Under the pieces are notes generated by a model, which was given only the letters and a program-made list of their open reading frames with translations, did not search any database and was not told the origin of the DNA. DNA of 64,000 nucleotides, from positions 3,517,501 to 3,581,500 of the forward strand of contig CP081303.1 in assembly GCA_019720755.1 (NCBI GenBank). Reading direction: 5' to 3'. Of this stretch, positions 44,291 to 53,145 are shown piece after piece; positions within the stretch are counted from its first letter, which is position 1, and every line of letters starts with the position of its first letter. Origin of the DNA: Prolixibacteraceae bacterium (GTDB lineage Bacteria; Bacteroidota; Bacteroidia; Bacteroidales; Prolixibacteraceae). The position numbers and the translations under genes are program-made.

Positions 44291-45625
44291 TTACTTGAAA
44301 AGTTTACTTAACTTATTTATTGAGTGAGGAAGACAAAATATGATAACTCGATCGTCCTGTTGTACTTGAGTCGATCCATTTGCGATAATACCTCTTTCAC
44401 TTCGAATTACTCCACCGACACTAACCCCCTCTGGAAGTCGAATATCCTTTAGAGGTCCTTTGGTGATCTTAGAGTTCTTTTTGGCAACAAATTCAAAAAC
44501 TTCAGCATCTGATGCAGTAAGACATTTGACATGTGTTACTTCTGTATTCATTGTAAAACGATAGATATAACTTGCAGCAATACGTTTTTTATTGATTACC
44601 CCTCCGATACCAATGTTTTCAGCAAAATCAAGATAATCCATATTCTCGACTTCTGCTACCGTACGTTTGACACCCATCTTTTTTGCCATTTGACAAGATA
44701 GAATATTTGTTTCGGCATTTCCAGTAACTGCAACGAAAGCATCTACTTTTTCAATTCCTTCATCTTTTAAAAGATCTAAGTCTCTACCATCTCCATTGAT
44801 TACCATTGTATCATCAAGTTTCGACGCAATTTTATGACTCTGTTTTTTGTCCACTTCAATAATGGTTACTTTGAATTGATCTTTCAATCGTAGTGCTGTT
44901 TTAACCCCGATTCGGCTTCCTCCAAGTATCATTATATTCTTGATTTCATACTTCGTCTTCCCTGCCTTTTTAAGTATTTCATCTACTTTGTTTTTCTCTG
45001 AGATAAAGAAAACAAGGTCGTTAAGAAGAATTTGATCTGATCCTGTAGGAATTATTGTTTCTCCATATCTGCTGATCGCAACCACTCTAAAGTCTGAGAG
45101 TGTCTTAGACATCTCTTCTAAAGTTTGCCCAACAAACTCTCCACGTTCACGTATTTTAATACCAAAAAGAATAAGTTGTCCTGATGAAAACTCAAGAACC
45201 TGTCTTGTATTTGTCAGTTTAATATATTCTACAATTTCTTTGGCAGCAAGGTGTTCTGGATAGATAAGTTCATCGATCCCCATTCGAACAAACTTCTCTT
45301 TGTTGTGAGAGAAAAGGTATTCTTGGTTGTCAATTCTTGCAATTGTTTTCTTTGATCCAAGATCTTTCGCTAGTTGACACGCAATGAGATTTCTCTCCTC
45401 GTACGGGGTTACAGCAATAAAAAGATCTGCTTGAGCAGCACCACTTTCACGTAAGTCTCTAATAGAAATGGCAGAGCCTTCTACAGTCATTAGGTCTAAA
45501 GAGGATGCTAGCATAGTTAGCTTTTCTTCATCTTCATCGAGAACGACAATTTCATGATTTTCGAAAGTGAGCATTTTAGCAAGATGACTTCCTACTTCAC
45601 CAGCTCCTGCGATTACAATATTCAT
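44291..45625 (-). CDS. trkA: Trk potassium-transport regulator TrkA
   Basis: 444 aa with two tandem RCK units. Each has a Rossmann NAD-binding start (MNIVIAGAGEVGSHLAKML at residue 1 and NIMILGGSRIGVKTALRL near 228) followed by a TrkA-C domain. It is the cytosolic gating ring for a TrkH/TrkG potassium channel. No trkH is next to it, so the channel gene is elsewhere. The length fits the double-domain type. Confidence 0.93.
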   Translation of the reverse strand: MNIVIAGAGEVGSHLAKMLTFENHEIVVLDEDEEKLTMLASSLDLMTVEGSAISIRDLRESGAAQADLFIAVTPYEERNLIACQLAKDLGSKKTIARIDNQEYLFSHNKEKFVRMGIDELIYPEHLAAKEIVEYIKLTNTRQVLEFSSGQLILFGIKIRERGEFVGQTLEEMSKTLSDFRVVAISRYGETIIPTGSDQILLNDLVFFISEKNKVDEILKKAGKTKYEIKNIMILGGSRIGVKTALRLKDQFKVTIIEVDKKQSHKIASKLDDTMVINGDGRDLDLLKDEGIEKVDAFVAVTGNAETNILSCQMAKKMGVKRTVAEVENMDYLDFAENIGIGGVINKKRIAASYIYRFTMNTEVTHVKCLTASDAEVFEFVAKKNSKITKGPLKDIRLPEGVSVGGVIRSERGIIANGSTQVQQDDRVIIFCLPHSINKLSKLFK

Positions 45626-45723
45626 AATAAGTTACTCCTAAAATAAAATGATTCTAACTCTAGGTCACATTGTAATGACAAATATATGTTTTTAGATGGA
45701 CATTATCTCTTTACCGTCCTTTA

Positions 45724-47613
45724 TTATTGGTTCGTAATATAATTACTTAAAGAATTATTTAACTGTTTTGTTTGGGATGGGAATATTTTGTTTTCCTGCC
45801 ATGGAATTGTTTGATCTATATTTTCAATTGTCCATGTGTTCGTTTTGCAGTCTTTCTGAAATATCTTAACTGAACGAGGATATCGATCATTTATAAATAT
45901 TAGGTACGGATATTCTTCAATTATTCCGTTTTCTTCAATAGAAGTAGAGTCAATAGACAGAGTTATCTCTTTTGAAAAAGGTTTTTGATAAGAAGTTAAA
46001 AATGGGATGATTTTCTCTTTGTAATAGGGGATATTTGGATGTGTTTGTGTTGGTTTTACCCATAATTTAGCTCTGTCTCTTTTTATAATCATTACCCAAT
46101 GTTCTGTCGCATTATTCTTCCAGACAATTATAGGCCTACTGTTTGGAATTGGAATCACTATTGCCCAAACAACTAAAAGCACATAAATGCAACCTCTTCT
46201 ATATTGTTTTCTTAATGGAATAGATAAAACAATAATAGTGAACAAAAGTATGATTGACTGTAGTATGTTTATGTTAAATGACTGTAACCCGTGCGGAAAT
46301 ATTGAGTCTATATAATGACATAAATTAAAGAATATTTCAGTACATCTATTTATGATATTGGATAGAAGTAGGTCTAAATTATGAGGCAGTAGTAATAGTA
46401 TAAATCCTGAGTATATCTCTAGGGTGACAAATGGGATTGCAATAAGATTCCATATTATGGATAGAGGATTCCATTGATTGAAATAGTATAATACAAGTGG
46501 AAATGTTGCTATTTGTGCTCCTACAGAGGCTAAAATCATCCTTATTATCATTGGAGAAGTCTTGTTCTTATACATTTTACTCTCAATCATAGGGACAAAA
46601 TATATAATACCCAAAACTGCCGCTATAGACAGTTGAAAGGAGACTGAGGTGATAATATATGGTTTGATAATCAGTATAATACAGACAATCAATGACCAGA
46701 TATGTAAAGGCGATTTTTGTTTTGATGAAAGGGTGAATAGTATTCCAATTAAAAGCATCCATGTTGCTCGTTCTAATGAGGGAGTTACATGGATCATATT
46801 TACATATATCAGAACTGCGACACCTGAAAGTATCATTGCTATTTTTTTGCCCCAATATAATTTCCTTAGTGGAAATAGTATAAGCATTATTAAGGTCCAG
46901 ATAATACTTATATGCAGTCCGGACATGGCAAGAACATGTGATATTCCGAGTCTCCTAAAAAGATCTGTCTTATCTCTTTCTAACTTACTTCTATCACCCA
47001 ATAATAGTGCATTATATAATGCACTCTGTTCTTCTGTTAGCACCTCGTTATTCCATTGTCTGGCAACGAACTCTTTTAAGGGATGGTGTGTATGGGGAAT
47101 ATTATTTGTAGATATTTTTTTTATGTAATATCCATAATAAGAAGAGACTATATTTTTGCTGTGTAAGTAATGTTGGTATCTGTCATTATTTTTAACCGAA
47201 CATATTTTTTTTTTGAAAGGTTGAATGTTCGCAGATATTATTTCTCCTTTATTGATCTTATGCTTTCTTCTTGTAATAAGTATAATCTTTGTCTGACTAT
47301 TTAATAGTTCTACGAGATATGCATTTGAATGTTTTCCTTCTTTCTCTTTTTGAATAACCTTAAGTAGACATCTCTCTTTTTCGGGCATCTTAAATAAATT
47401 GTTTGGATAGTGAAGATATCCCAATGTAAATATACCTAAATGGAGTAGTATATATTGTAATGAAAGGCTTTTGGATTGCATCATAAACAACAGTAATAAG
47501 ATACAACCAATCCCTATAATTATTGCCAAATGGTTAAACTGATAAGCTACTGCAATTAACCCAAAGCTAAACATTATACAGAGGCTTATTATTGGTGCTG
47601 GTTTTGATGTCAT
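45724..47613 (-). CDS. comEC: ComEC/Rec2-family DNA-uptake membrane protein
   Basis: 629 aa polytopic protein. The first ~60 residues form two TM helices. A DUF4131-like soluble loop follows (near residues 75-170), then the Competence domain core ALLLGDRSKLERDKTDLFRRLGISHVLAMSGLHISI and about seven TM helices. The C-terminal metallo-beta-lactamase domain found in Firmicute ComEC is not present; a short unrelated tail replaces it. ComEC forms the inner-membrane channel for single-strand DNA in transformation, though many Bacteroidota encode it without shown competence. Confidence 0.9.
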   Translation of the reverse strand: MTSKPAPIISLCIMFSFGLIAVAYQFNHLAIIIGIGCILLLLFMMQSKSLSLQYILLHLGIFTLGYLHYPNNLFKMPEKERCLLKVIQKEKEGKHSNAYLVELLNSQTKIILITRRKHKINKGEIISANIQPFKKKICSVKNNDRYQHYLHSKNIVSSYYGYYIKKISTNNIPHTHHPLKEFVARQWNNEVLTEEQSALYNALLLGDRSKLERDKTDLFRRLGISHVLAMSGLHISIIWTLIMLILFPLRKLYWGKKIAMILSGVAVLIYVNMIHVTPSLERATWMLLIGILFTLSSKQKSPLHIWSLIVCIILIIKPYIITSVSFQLSIAAVLGIIYFVPMIESKMYKNKTSPMIIRMILASVGAQIATFPLVLYYFNQWNPLSIIWNLIAIPFVTLEIYSGFILLLLPHNLDLLLSNIINRCTEIFFNLCHYIDSIFPHGLQSFNINILQSIILLFTIIVLSIPLRKQYRRGCIYVLLVVWAIVIPIPNSRPIIVWKNNATEHWVMIIKRDRAKLWVKPTQTHPNIPYYKEKIIPFLTSYQKPFSKEITLSIDSTSIEENGIIEEYPYLIFINDRYPRSVKIFQKDCKTNTWTIENIDQTIPWQENKIFPSQTKQLNNSLSNYITNQ

Positions 47614-48014
47614 TCCTCTATCATATTATGCTTGTTTAGGTTAAACAATTTTGTAATAAAACTGTTTAACTTTTCTTTTATTTAATGCACAGAACATTAC
47701 TTTGCTATTCAATATATCTCAATGGTCTTTCTCTTGTTTTTCGTCTATGTCTGTATGATTTGGGCTATTTATAATTTTCTATTTTGTGTCTTAATTTATA
47801 GTCTATTGATAGTTCTGTTTTTTAATATCCTGTTAATATTGAATCTTGATGGTTTATTTATAGTTGTTTTAAGAATATATTATACAAATACAATGTGATG
47901 TTAAAAAATATAAAATATATCAGTATACGCTTTATGGCTAATTTAAGTATCTTTGTTTTTAAATTATTTAATCTATTTAAATGCTAAATATAACACCTGT
48001 GTATAGTTCTATAT
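47614..48014. other. Gene-free gap between comEC and the PAS regulator
   Basis: About 400 bp of very AT-rich sequence between divergent genes. It must hold both promoters. No clear operator or RNA is visible. Confidence 0.55.
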
Positions 48015-48752
48015 ATGCAAGTACAAGTAAAACTCAATATGAAAGTATATTACTGTTTTGGAGATTATATTAACATAGCAAAAGCCCTCAGAGAAGCCGT
48101 ATTTGTTATCACTCCATGGGGTGAAATACTTTATTGTAATTCGTATGGAATCCATATGTTTGGTTATGATAGTTTGGAGCATATTCGGAATTTTAGGGTA
48201 AAGGATCTCGTGCCAGATGAATTTGCAGTCTATTTTCCCAATGAAATCTCTGATGAACATCTAACTAATAATGAGTATTTAGATCGAGTAAATAAAAAGT
48301 TTGAAGGTACTGAGTTTGGGTCTTATGTGAAAACTATTAAAATTGTGATAGATAATACAATATATATAGAGACTCGAGTCAGGTACAGAGACGTGGTTGA
48401 TGAGTCTAATTTAAGTAGAGATAAATTAGAACAACAGGTTCAACTACTTTCTTGTGAATTGAATGCTGAAAGAAATCGTTTGATAAGATTCGTTGGAAAT
48501 AAAGAGATGAAGTATTGGGACCATATACTTGTACGTAAGCTTTTAAATTATGAACCAACCCTTTCTGAAAGTGAATGTAAATTAGCAAGTATGATTTACC
48601 ACAACTTTAATAGTCACGAAATTGCTCAAAATCTAAATATTGCGACAGATTCTGTCTATACAGCAAGAAAGAGATTAAGAAAGAAAATTTCAGTTCCACA
48701 AGGAGATGATCTAAAATCATTTTTATGGAAGATTTCTCAAAATAGACTCTAA
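48015..48752 (+). CDS. PAS-domain regulator with C-terminal HTH
   Basis: 245 aa, no TM segments. The N-terminal PAS-like domain (about 15-125) begins AKALREAVFVITPWGEILYCNSYGIHMFGYDSLEHI. A short coiled coil (about 135-165) leads to a LuxR/sigma-70-region-4-like HTH: LSESECKLASMIYHNFNSHEIAQNLNIATDSVYTARKRLRKKI. This is the layout of Bacteroidota one-component sensors. A second ATG at 48039 is a possible start. The ligand and targets are unknown. The ISAs1 element lies downstream. Confidence 0.78.
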   Translation: MQVQVKLNMKVYYCFGDYINIAKALREAVFVITPWGEILYCNSYGIHMFGYDSLEHIRNFRVKDLVPDEFAVYFPNEISDEHLTNNEYLDRVNKKFEGTEFGSYVKTIKIVIDNTIYIETRVRYRDVVDESNLSRDKLEQQVQLLSCELNAERNRLIRFVGNKEMKYWDHILVRKLLNYEPTLSESECKLASMIYHNFNSHEIAQNLNIATDSVYTARKRLRKKISVPQGDDLKSFLWKISQNRL

Positions 48753-48905
48753 ATAGTAGTAATATAAACCTTCGCATTTCAACTGGCCCTTGTTCCCGAT
48801 GTTTTAACGTTATATCTATAAAATATATTTTGTAGTTGATTGGTATTGATGTCAATTCACATTATTTATAATATAAGATATAATTATTTAGACCTTGTCC
48901 CTTTA

Positions 48906-48915
48906 TTGTACCTAT
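48906..48915. repeat. Target-site duplication, left copy (ISAs1 element)
   Basis: TTGTACCTAT, repeated exactly at 50136-50145. Confidence 0.88.
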
Positions 48916-50135
48916 CAGGGCTTGTTCATGAATTATTTAAATGAGAAAAGGTCGACTATTCATATTATATTTGGATTTGTAAAAACAGATATAAATTATG
49001 GATAACGACCTTTCAAGTGCCGAAATTAGAAGATTTTATGAGAAATTACAAGTCAAATTGGTAGATAATAGGAGTCATGTAGGACTTAAGCACGAATTGG
49101 CTTTTGTTATCACTCTTTTTATTATCTCAATTCTGACAAGTTATGGTCATCTAAGTATGAATAAAATTCATCGCAATATGGTTCGTCATTACGAGAAACT
49201 ATGTATCTGTTTGCATAAAGATATCGACAGTTGTATAAGTCGAGTTCAGTTAACAAGAATCCTATCTGAATTTGATTATGATTCCTTTTTGACAATTTGT
49301 GATGAAGTATACTCTTCTACAGAATGGATATCTATTGATGGGAAGGAACTTCGAGGAAGTATAGATTCTAAAAGCAATAAAAAGAGAGGGTTAAGTATTG
49401 TTTATTCTATTGGTCATAACACAAATATACAGCAGTTATTAGGCTTTTATGATGGAACAAAAGAGAGTGAAAAGAACATTGTTTATGATCATATTCTTGA
49501 GTTGCCAGAGAAGGCAAAGGTAACACTAGATGCAATGCATAATTCAGAAAATCTGTTGTCTAATATTCACCAAAATAGTCGATTCTATTTAACTCAAATA
49601 AAGTCCAATCAGCAGAAATTAAAGGATGACTTAGTACATACATCCAATCATATAAAAGTAGATGATGTGATGACAGAAATAGACAAGTCACATGGAAGAA
49701 TAGACTCTAGGAGGTACGAAATATACCCAATAAATACAGAAATGTTAGATCCTAGATGGTGTAATAGTGGCATATGTAATATGATTAAAGTGACAAGAGA
49801 GAGTTATAATGTAAAGAGAGATAAAAGGAGTACAGAAACACGATATTATATCACAAATTATAATGGGAAAATTGATGAAATTGCTGGAGCTATTAGAGGT
49901 CATTGGAAAATAGAAATAATGAATCGTATTCGTGATGTTAATTTTGGAGAAGACAAATTAAAGTCTTTAGATCATGGATTGCAAAAATCGATATCCTCTA
50001 TTATGTTATTTATATGCAGTAAGTTAATGGAAATAAATAGTTACAACAACTTAAATATTTTAAGAGAAGAACTTGTGCACAATACTGATAAAATACACGA
50101 TGTCTTCGCTGCTTAAATTTCATGAACAAGCCCTG
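48916..50135 (+). mobile_element. ISAs1-family insertion sequence, 1220 bp, complete
   Basis: Ends are CAGGGCTTGTTCATGAA at the left and its exact inverted copy at the right (17 of 17). A 10-bp direct repeat flanks it, and one intact transposase gene fills it. It is inserted in the noncoding space between the PAS regulator and the hydrogenase, breaking no gene. Confidence 0.92.
48998..50116 (+). CDS. ISAs1-family transposase
   Basis: 372 aa. Family text includes HVGLKHELAFVITLFIISILTSYG, the first catalytic Asp in WISIDGKELRGSID, LPEKAKVTLDAMHN with the second Asp, and the C-terminal Glu region RGHWKIEIMNRIRDVNFGEDK (the typical R-x-HW-x-IE). Uninterrupted, so it may be active. Confidence 0.93.
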   Translation: MDNDLSSAEIRRFYEKLQVKLVDNRSHVGLKHELAFVITLFIISILTSYGHLSMNKIHRNMVRHYEKLCICLHKDIDSCISRVQLTRILSEFDYDSFLTICDEVYSSTEWISIDGKELRGSIDSKSNKKRGLSIVYSIGHNTNIQQLLGFYDGTKESEKNIVYDHILELPEKAKVTLDAMHNSENLLSNIHQNSRFYLTQIKSNQQKLKDDLVHTSNHIKVDDVMTEIDKSHGRIDSRRYEIYPINTEMLDPRWCNSGICNMIKVTRESYNVKRDKRSTETRYYITNYNGKIDEIAGAIRGHWKIEIMNRIRDVNFGEDKLKSLDHGLQKSISSIMLFICSKLMEINSYNNLNILREELVHNTDKIHDVFAA

Positions 50136-50145
50136 TTGTACCTAT
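50136..50145. repeat. Target-site duplication, right copy (ISAs1 element)
   Basis: TTGTACCTAT, identical to 48906-48915. Confidence 0.88.
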
Positions 50146-50724
50146 AATAGAATATTATATAAGTCAAATAAGTTGTAAGTTTGTACCTCATTATTGATGA
50201 AACAATCAAGTTTTTGATATATATTAAAAAAATACACCTCAAATATCCCTTGCTTTAACATCACAAGTTAAAGCTTAATGAGTCATCCAATTAGATTTAT
50301 TATCTTCTTTATGACCTTTAAATTTAAGAATCGAGAGAGAAACATATTGTTTTCTCTCTCGCCGTTTAGACAGTTTCCAATTATTCTTATTAAATTGCTA
50401 ATCACTTCAAGTCTCCTGTATTTGAAGGATTCTTACTGTTGTAATAGACGGAATTTTAATACAAACAATCAATTTACATGCTCTTCTCATGATGTTTTAA
50501 AAGTTTCATATTAAATTTATAATATAGGAATTCTTGTTGAATTGAATGCTTTTTTTCTTCTCTATATAGAATGTAATTTTTTTTTTTCTTTTATACCATA
50601 GTAATATTATTTTAAAATCAATATATATAGAGAGATGGCCCCTCTTTTGTGCAATTCTTCATGTTGCTATTTTCGTTGGATGTGTAACTTTGCTGCGTGT
50701 TTAATGATAACCAAGTTAGTTTGA
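50146..50724. other. Gene-free gap before the hydrogenase
   Basis: About 580 bp. It contains a hairpin at 50332-50361 (CGAGAGAGAA / TTCTCTCTCG) without a good T run. The only ORF (50278-50514) spans this hairpin, has no family resemblance and is not called a gene. The rest is AT-rich and should hold the hydrogenase promoter. Confidence 0.55.
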
Positions 50725-52161
50725 ATGGCTCTAGTTAATAATACTATGATTATCAGGCGTCAGCTTATCTCAAGGTTGGCCCAACTAATCAGACAAAAAG
50801 AATTGTCTAAAATAATTGATCGCATTCCTTTGGAATTGGCTCCTCGTAATATGGAAGCACAACGTAGATGTTGTATCTTCAAGGAGCGTGCAATTGCACG
50901 TTATAAGACTTTCCCTCTGTTAGGTTTTATACCTAATGATGAGGATGATGAACTCATAACACTTTCTCAGTTAGTAGAGGATGCTTGCCAAAGAGAAAAA
51001 CCATCTTCAAAGATTTTAACTGTTGTAGATGAGGCATGTAGTAACTGTGTAAAGGTGAATTATGTGGTTACTAATTTATGTAAAGGTTGTGTCGCGAGTC
51101 CTTGCTATATGAACTGTCCTAAGAGTGCTATTCATTTCAATCGAAATGGGCAGGCTGAGATTGATCATGAAAAGTGTGTAAACTGTGGTATTTGTCAAAA
51201 GGCATGTCCTTATCACTCGATTGTTTATGTTCCAGTTCCTTGTGAAGAGTCATGCCCTGTTGGTGCAATATCTAAAGATGAGAATGGGAATGAGCGCATT
51301 GATGACGAAAAATGTATCTATTGTGGTAAGTGTGTAAATGCATGTCCTTTCGGATCTATTTTTGAGATCTCTCATATTATTGATATTTTTCGTGCTATGG
51401 AAATTGGAGAGAAGGTAATTGCATTACCAGCTCCTTCTATTATGGGTCAATATCGTGAACCAATGAGTAAGATTGCTACTGCATTAAAAAACCTTGGTTT
51501 TCATGACGTAATTGAGGTAGCTGAGGGTGCTACAATTACAACCAATAATGAGTCTGTTGAACTTCAAGAAAAGTTAAATGAGGGGCAGTTATTTATGACT
51601 ACTTCATGTTGTCCTAGTTATGTTCAAGCTGTAGAAAAGCATATGCCTGGAGTGAAGCCATTTGTTTCTCATACTAAATCGCCTATGTATTATGCTGCGG
51701 AGATTGCTAGAGAGAAATACCCTGATGCTAAATTGGTCTTTATTGGACCTTGTATTGCGAAAAGAAAAGAAGCACAGCAAGATCCTAATATTGATTTTAT
51801 CATGACATTCGAAGAAGTGGATGCGTTCTTTGATGGTTTCAATATTCGTGTATCTGATCAAGAGATGTCTAAATTAGAGACTATTGACCATGAGAGTCGA
51901 AATTACGGTCAGTCTGGTGGGGTTGCTGCTGCAGTATTGGCACGTGATCTCAAAGTAGATGTCAACGAGATGAAGATTAATGGTATCAATAAAAAGTCGA
52001 TGGCTCTATTGAAGTCCTTTGCTAAAGGACGTGCTACGGCCAATTTTATTGAAGTAATGGCATGTGAAGGCGGTTGTGTCGGTGGACCTTCTGCTAATGT
52101 AGATGCTGTGAAAGGGCGCAAACAACTTGATGCGTCAATAAAACAGTGTTATTCTGACTAG
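50725..52161 (+). CDS. Monomeric [FeFe] hydrogenase
   Basis: 478 aa. Two ferredoxin-type [4Fe-4S] motifs (C151-x2-C-x2-C-x3-C; C197-x2-C-x2-C-x3-C) and extra Cys at about 105-131 form the electron wire. The H-cluster signatures follow: P1 TSCCPSYV with C295 and C296, P2 IGPCIAKRKE with C343, and P3 EVMACEGGCVGGP with C447 and C451. The protein lacks NuoG-like N-terminal domains and is likely cytosolic, using ferredoxin to make or oxidise H2. The maturases HydE/F/G are not in the window. A terminator follows, so it is alone in its transcript. Confidence 0.92.
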   Translation: MALVNNTMIIRRQLISRLAQLIRQKELSKIIDRIPLELAPRNMEAQRRCCIFKERAIARYKTFPLLGFIPNDEDDELITLSQLVEDACQREKPSSKILTVVDEACSNCVKVNYVVTNLCKGCVASPCYMNCPKSAIHFNRNGQAEIDHEKCVNCGICQKACPYHSIVYVPVPCEESCPVGAISKDENGNERIDDEKCIYCGKCVNACPFGSIFEISHIIDIFRAMEIGEKVIALPAPSIMGQYREPMSKIATALKNLGFHDVIEVAEGATITTNNESVELQEKLNEGQLFMTTSCCPSYVQAVEKHMPGVKPFVSHTKSPMYYAAEIAREKYPDAKLVFIGPCIAKRKEAQQDPNIDFIMTFEEVDAFFDGFNIRVSDQEMSKLETIDHESRNYGQSGGVAAAVLARDLKVDVNEMKINGINKKSMALLKSFAKGRATANFIEVMACEGGCVGGPSANVDAVKGRKQLDASIKQCYSD

Positions 52162-52189
52162 AAGAATTGAATTATAACGATAGATATAG

Positions 52190-52223
52190 AACGTCTTATG
52201 TGTAAACATAAGACGTTTTTTAT
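52190..52223 (+). terminator. Intrinsic terminator after the hydrogenase
   Basis: AACGTCTTATG and CATAAGACGTT form an 11-bp stem with loop TGTAAA, followed by TTTT. Confidence 0.87.
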
Positions 52224-52689
52224 TACATATTAAATAGATTGTCAATCTCGAATAAATGCTCCGTGATATTTCATCTGTACTTTACATCTTCTCTTTTTTA
52301 CTTCCTCTTTATAAAACACAAATAGGTCTTTTATTCTCTTGTTAATTTAAGAGAATGGAATGATTCAATTTGTCTCTTTAATGACATTTGAGAATATGCC
52401 AATAAATGAAAAATGTTATCGTAAGTGATATATAATTAGGTTATTGTGTGTGTTGCTTTAATTCTGTTGTTCTCTTTTGACTAACTGTCATTCCGAAACT
52501 AAGATAGTGTGTTTTCTCATCTCTTTGTCTCTGAATATTTTTTCGTTTTATTTGTTAAATGGTTCATTTGCGTAATTTATCAACAACTATAAATACACTA
52601 TATTTATATTATATTTAAAAATGTTAATTATTAGTGTGAGTTGAAAGCTTATATTTTGTATCTTTGTATCATTATTGGTTTCATTATGC
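52224..52689. other. Gene-free stretch before the B12 riboswitch
   Basis: About 465 bp, AT-rich, no ORF of note. It should contain the promoter of the cobalamin locus. Confidence 0.6.
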
Positions 52690-52880
52690 TTTTTAGCGTA
52701 AGGATTAAAAGGGAATACCGTTAGAATCGGTAACAGTTCCCGCTGCTGTGAATCCTGTTTAGAACGTGAATGTTTTGAACATGATTACTAGAGTATTAAC
52801 CACTGTTCTCTCGTAGAATGGGAAGGTTCTAGTAATTGGGATAAGTCAGAAGACCTGCCAATGAATATGGATTTCTACAG
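52690..52880 (+). promoter_or_regulatory. Cobalamin (B12) riboswitch
   Basis: The core elements appear in order: AAAAGGGAATACCG, AATCGGTAACAGTTCCCGC (the B12 box neighbourhood), GCTGTGAATCC, a peripheral stem, GGAAGG, then GGGATAAGTCAGAAGACC with TGCC. Boundaries are approximate. About 265 bp of leader follow before the ATG at 53146, including a small stem (TGGAAATAC / GTATTTTCCA, 53047-53072) that could be part of the switch platform. It would repress the three B12-uptake genes when cobalamin is plentiful. Confidence 0.93.
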
Positions 52881-53145
52881 TCTGCGGTGAACAGATAGAG
52901 GATCAGTACTTCATAATGAGATACATTGGCGCGCACTCCATGCTATTCATTGTTACTGTAGAGATAATTTTATAATTAACCTAATTATGTAATAATGAAT
53001 CGTGCTTATGATTTCTTCTCTACCTCTGACAAATCGTTATCGTGTATGGAAATACTTTATCTGTATTTTCCACAAGAACGAGTCATTCCCACTTCATATT
53101 ACAGTATTTAACTTTTTTAAAGAGTAAATAAATTGTAATTACGTG

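Noticed and set aside
50278-50514. 78-aa ORF downstream of the ISAs1 element
   Set aside because: Low-complexity content, no family resemblance, and it runs through a hairpin at 50332-50361.
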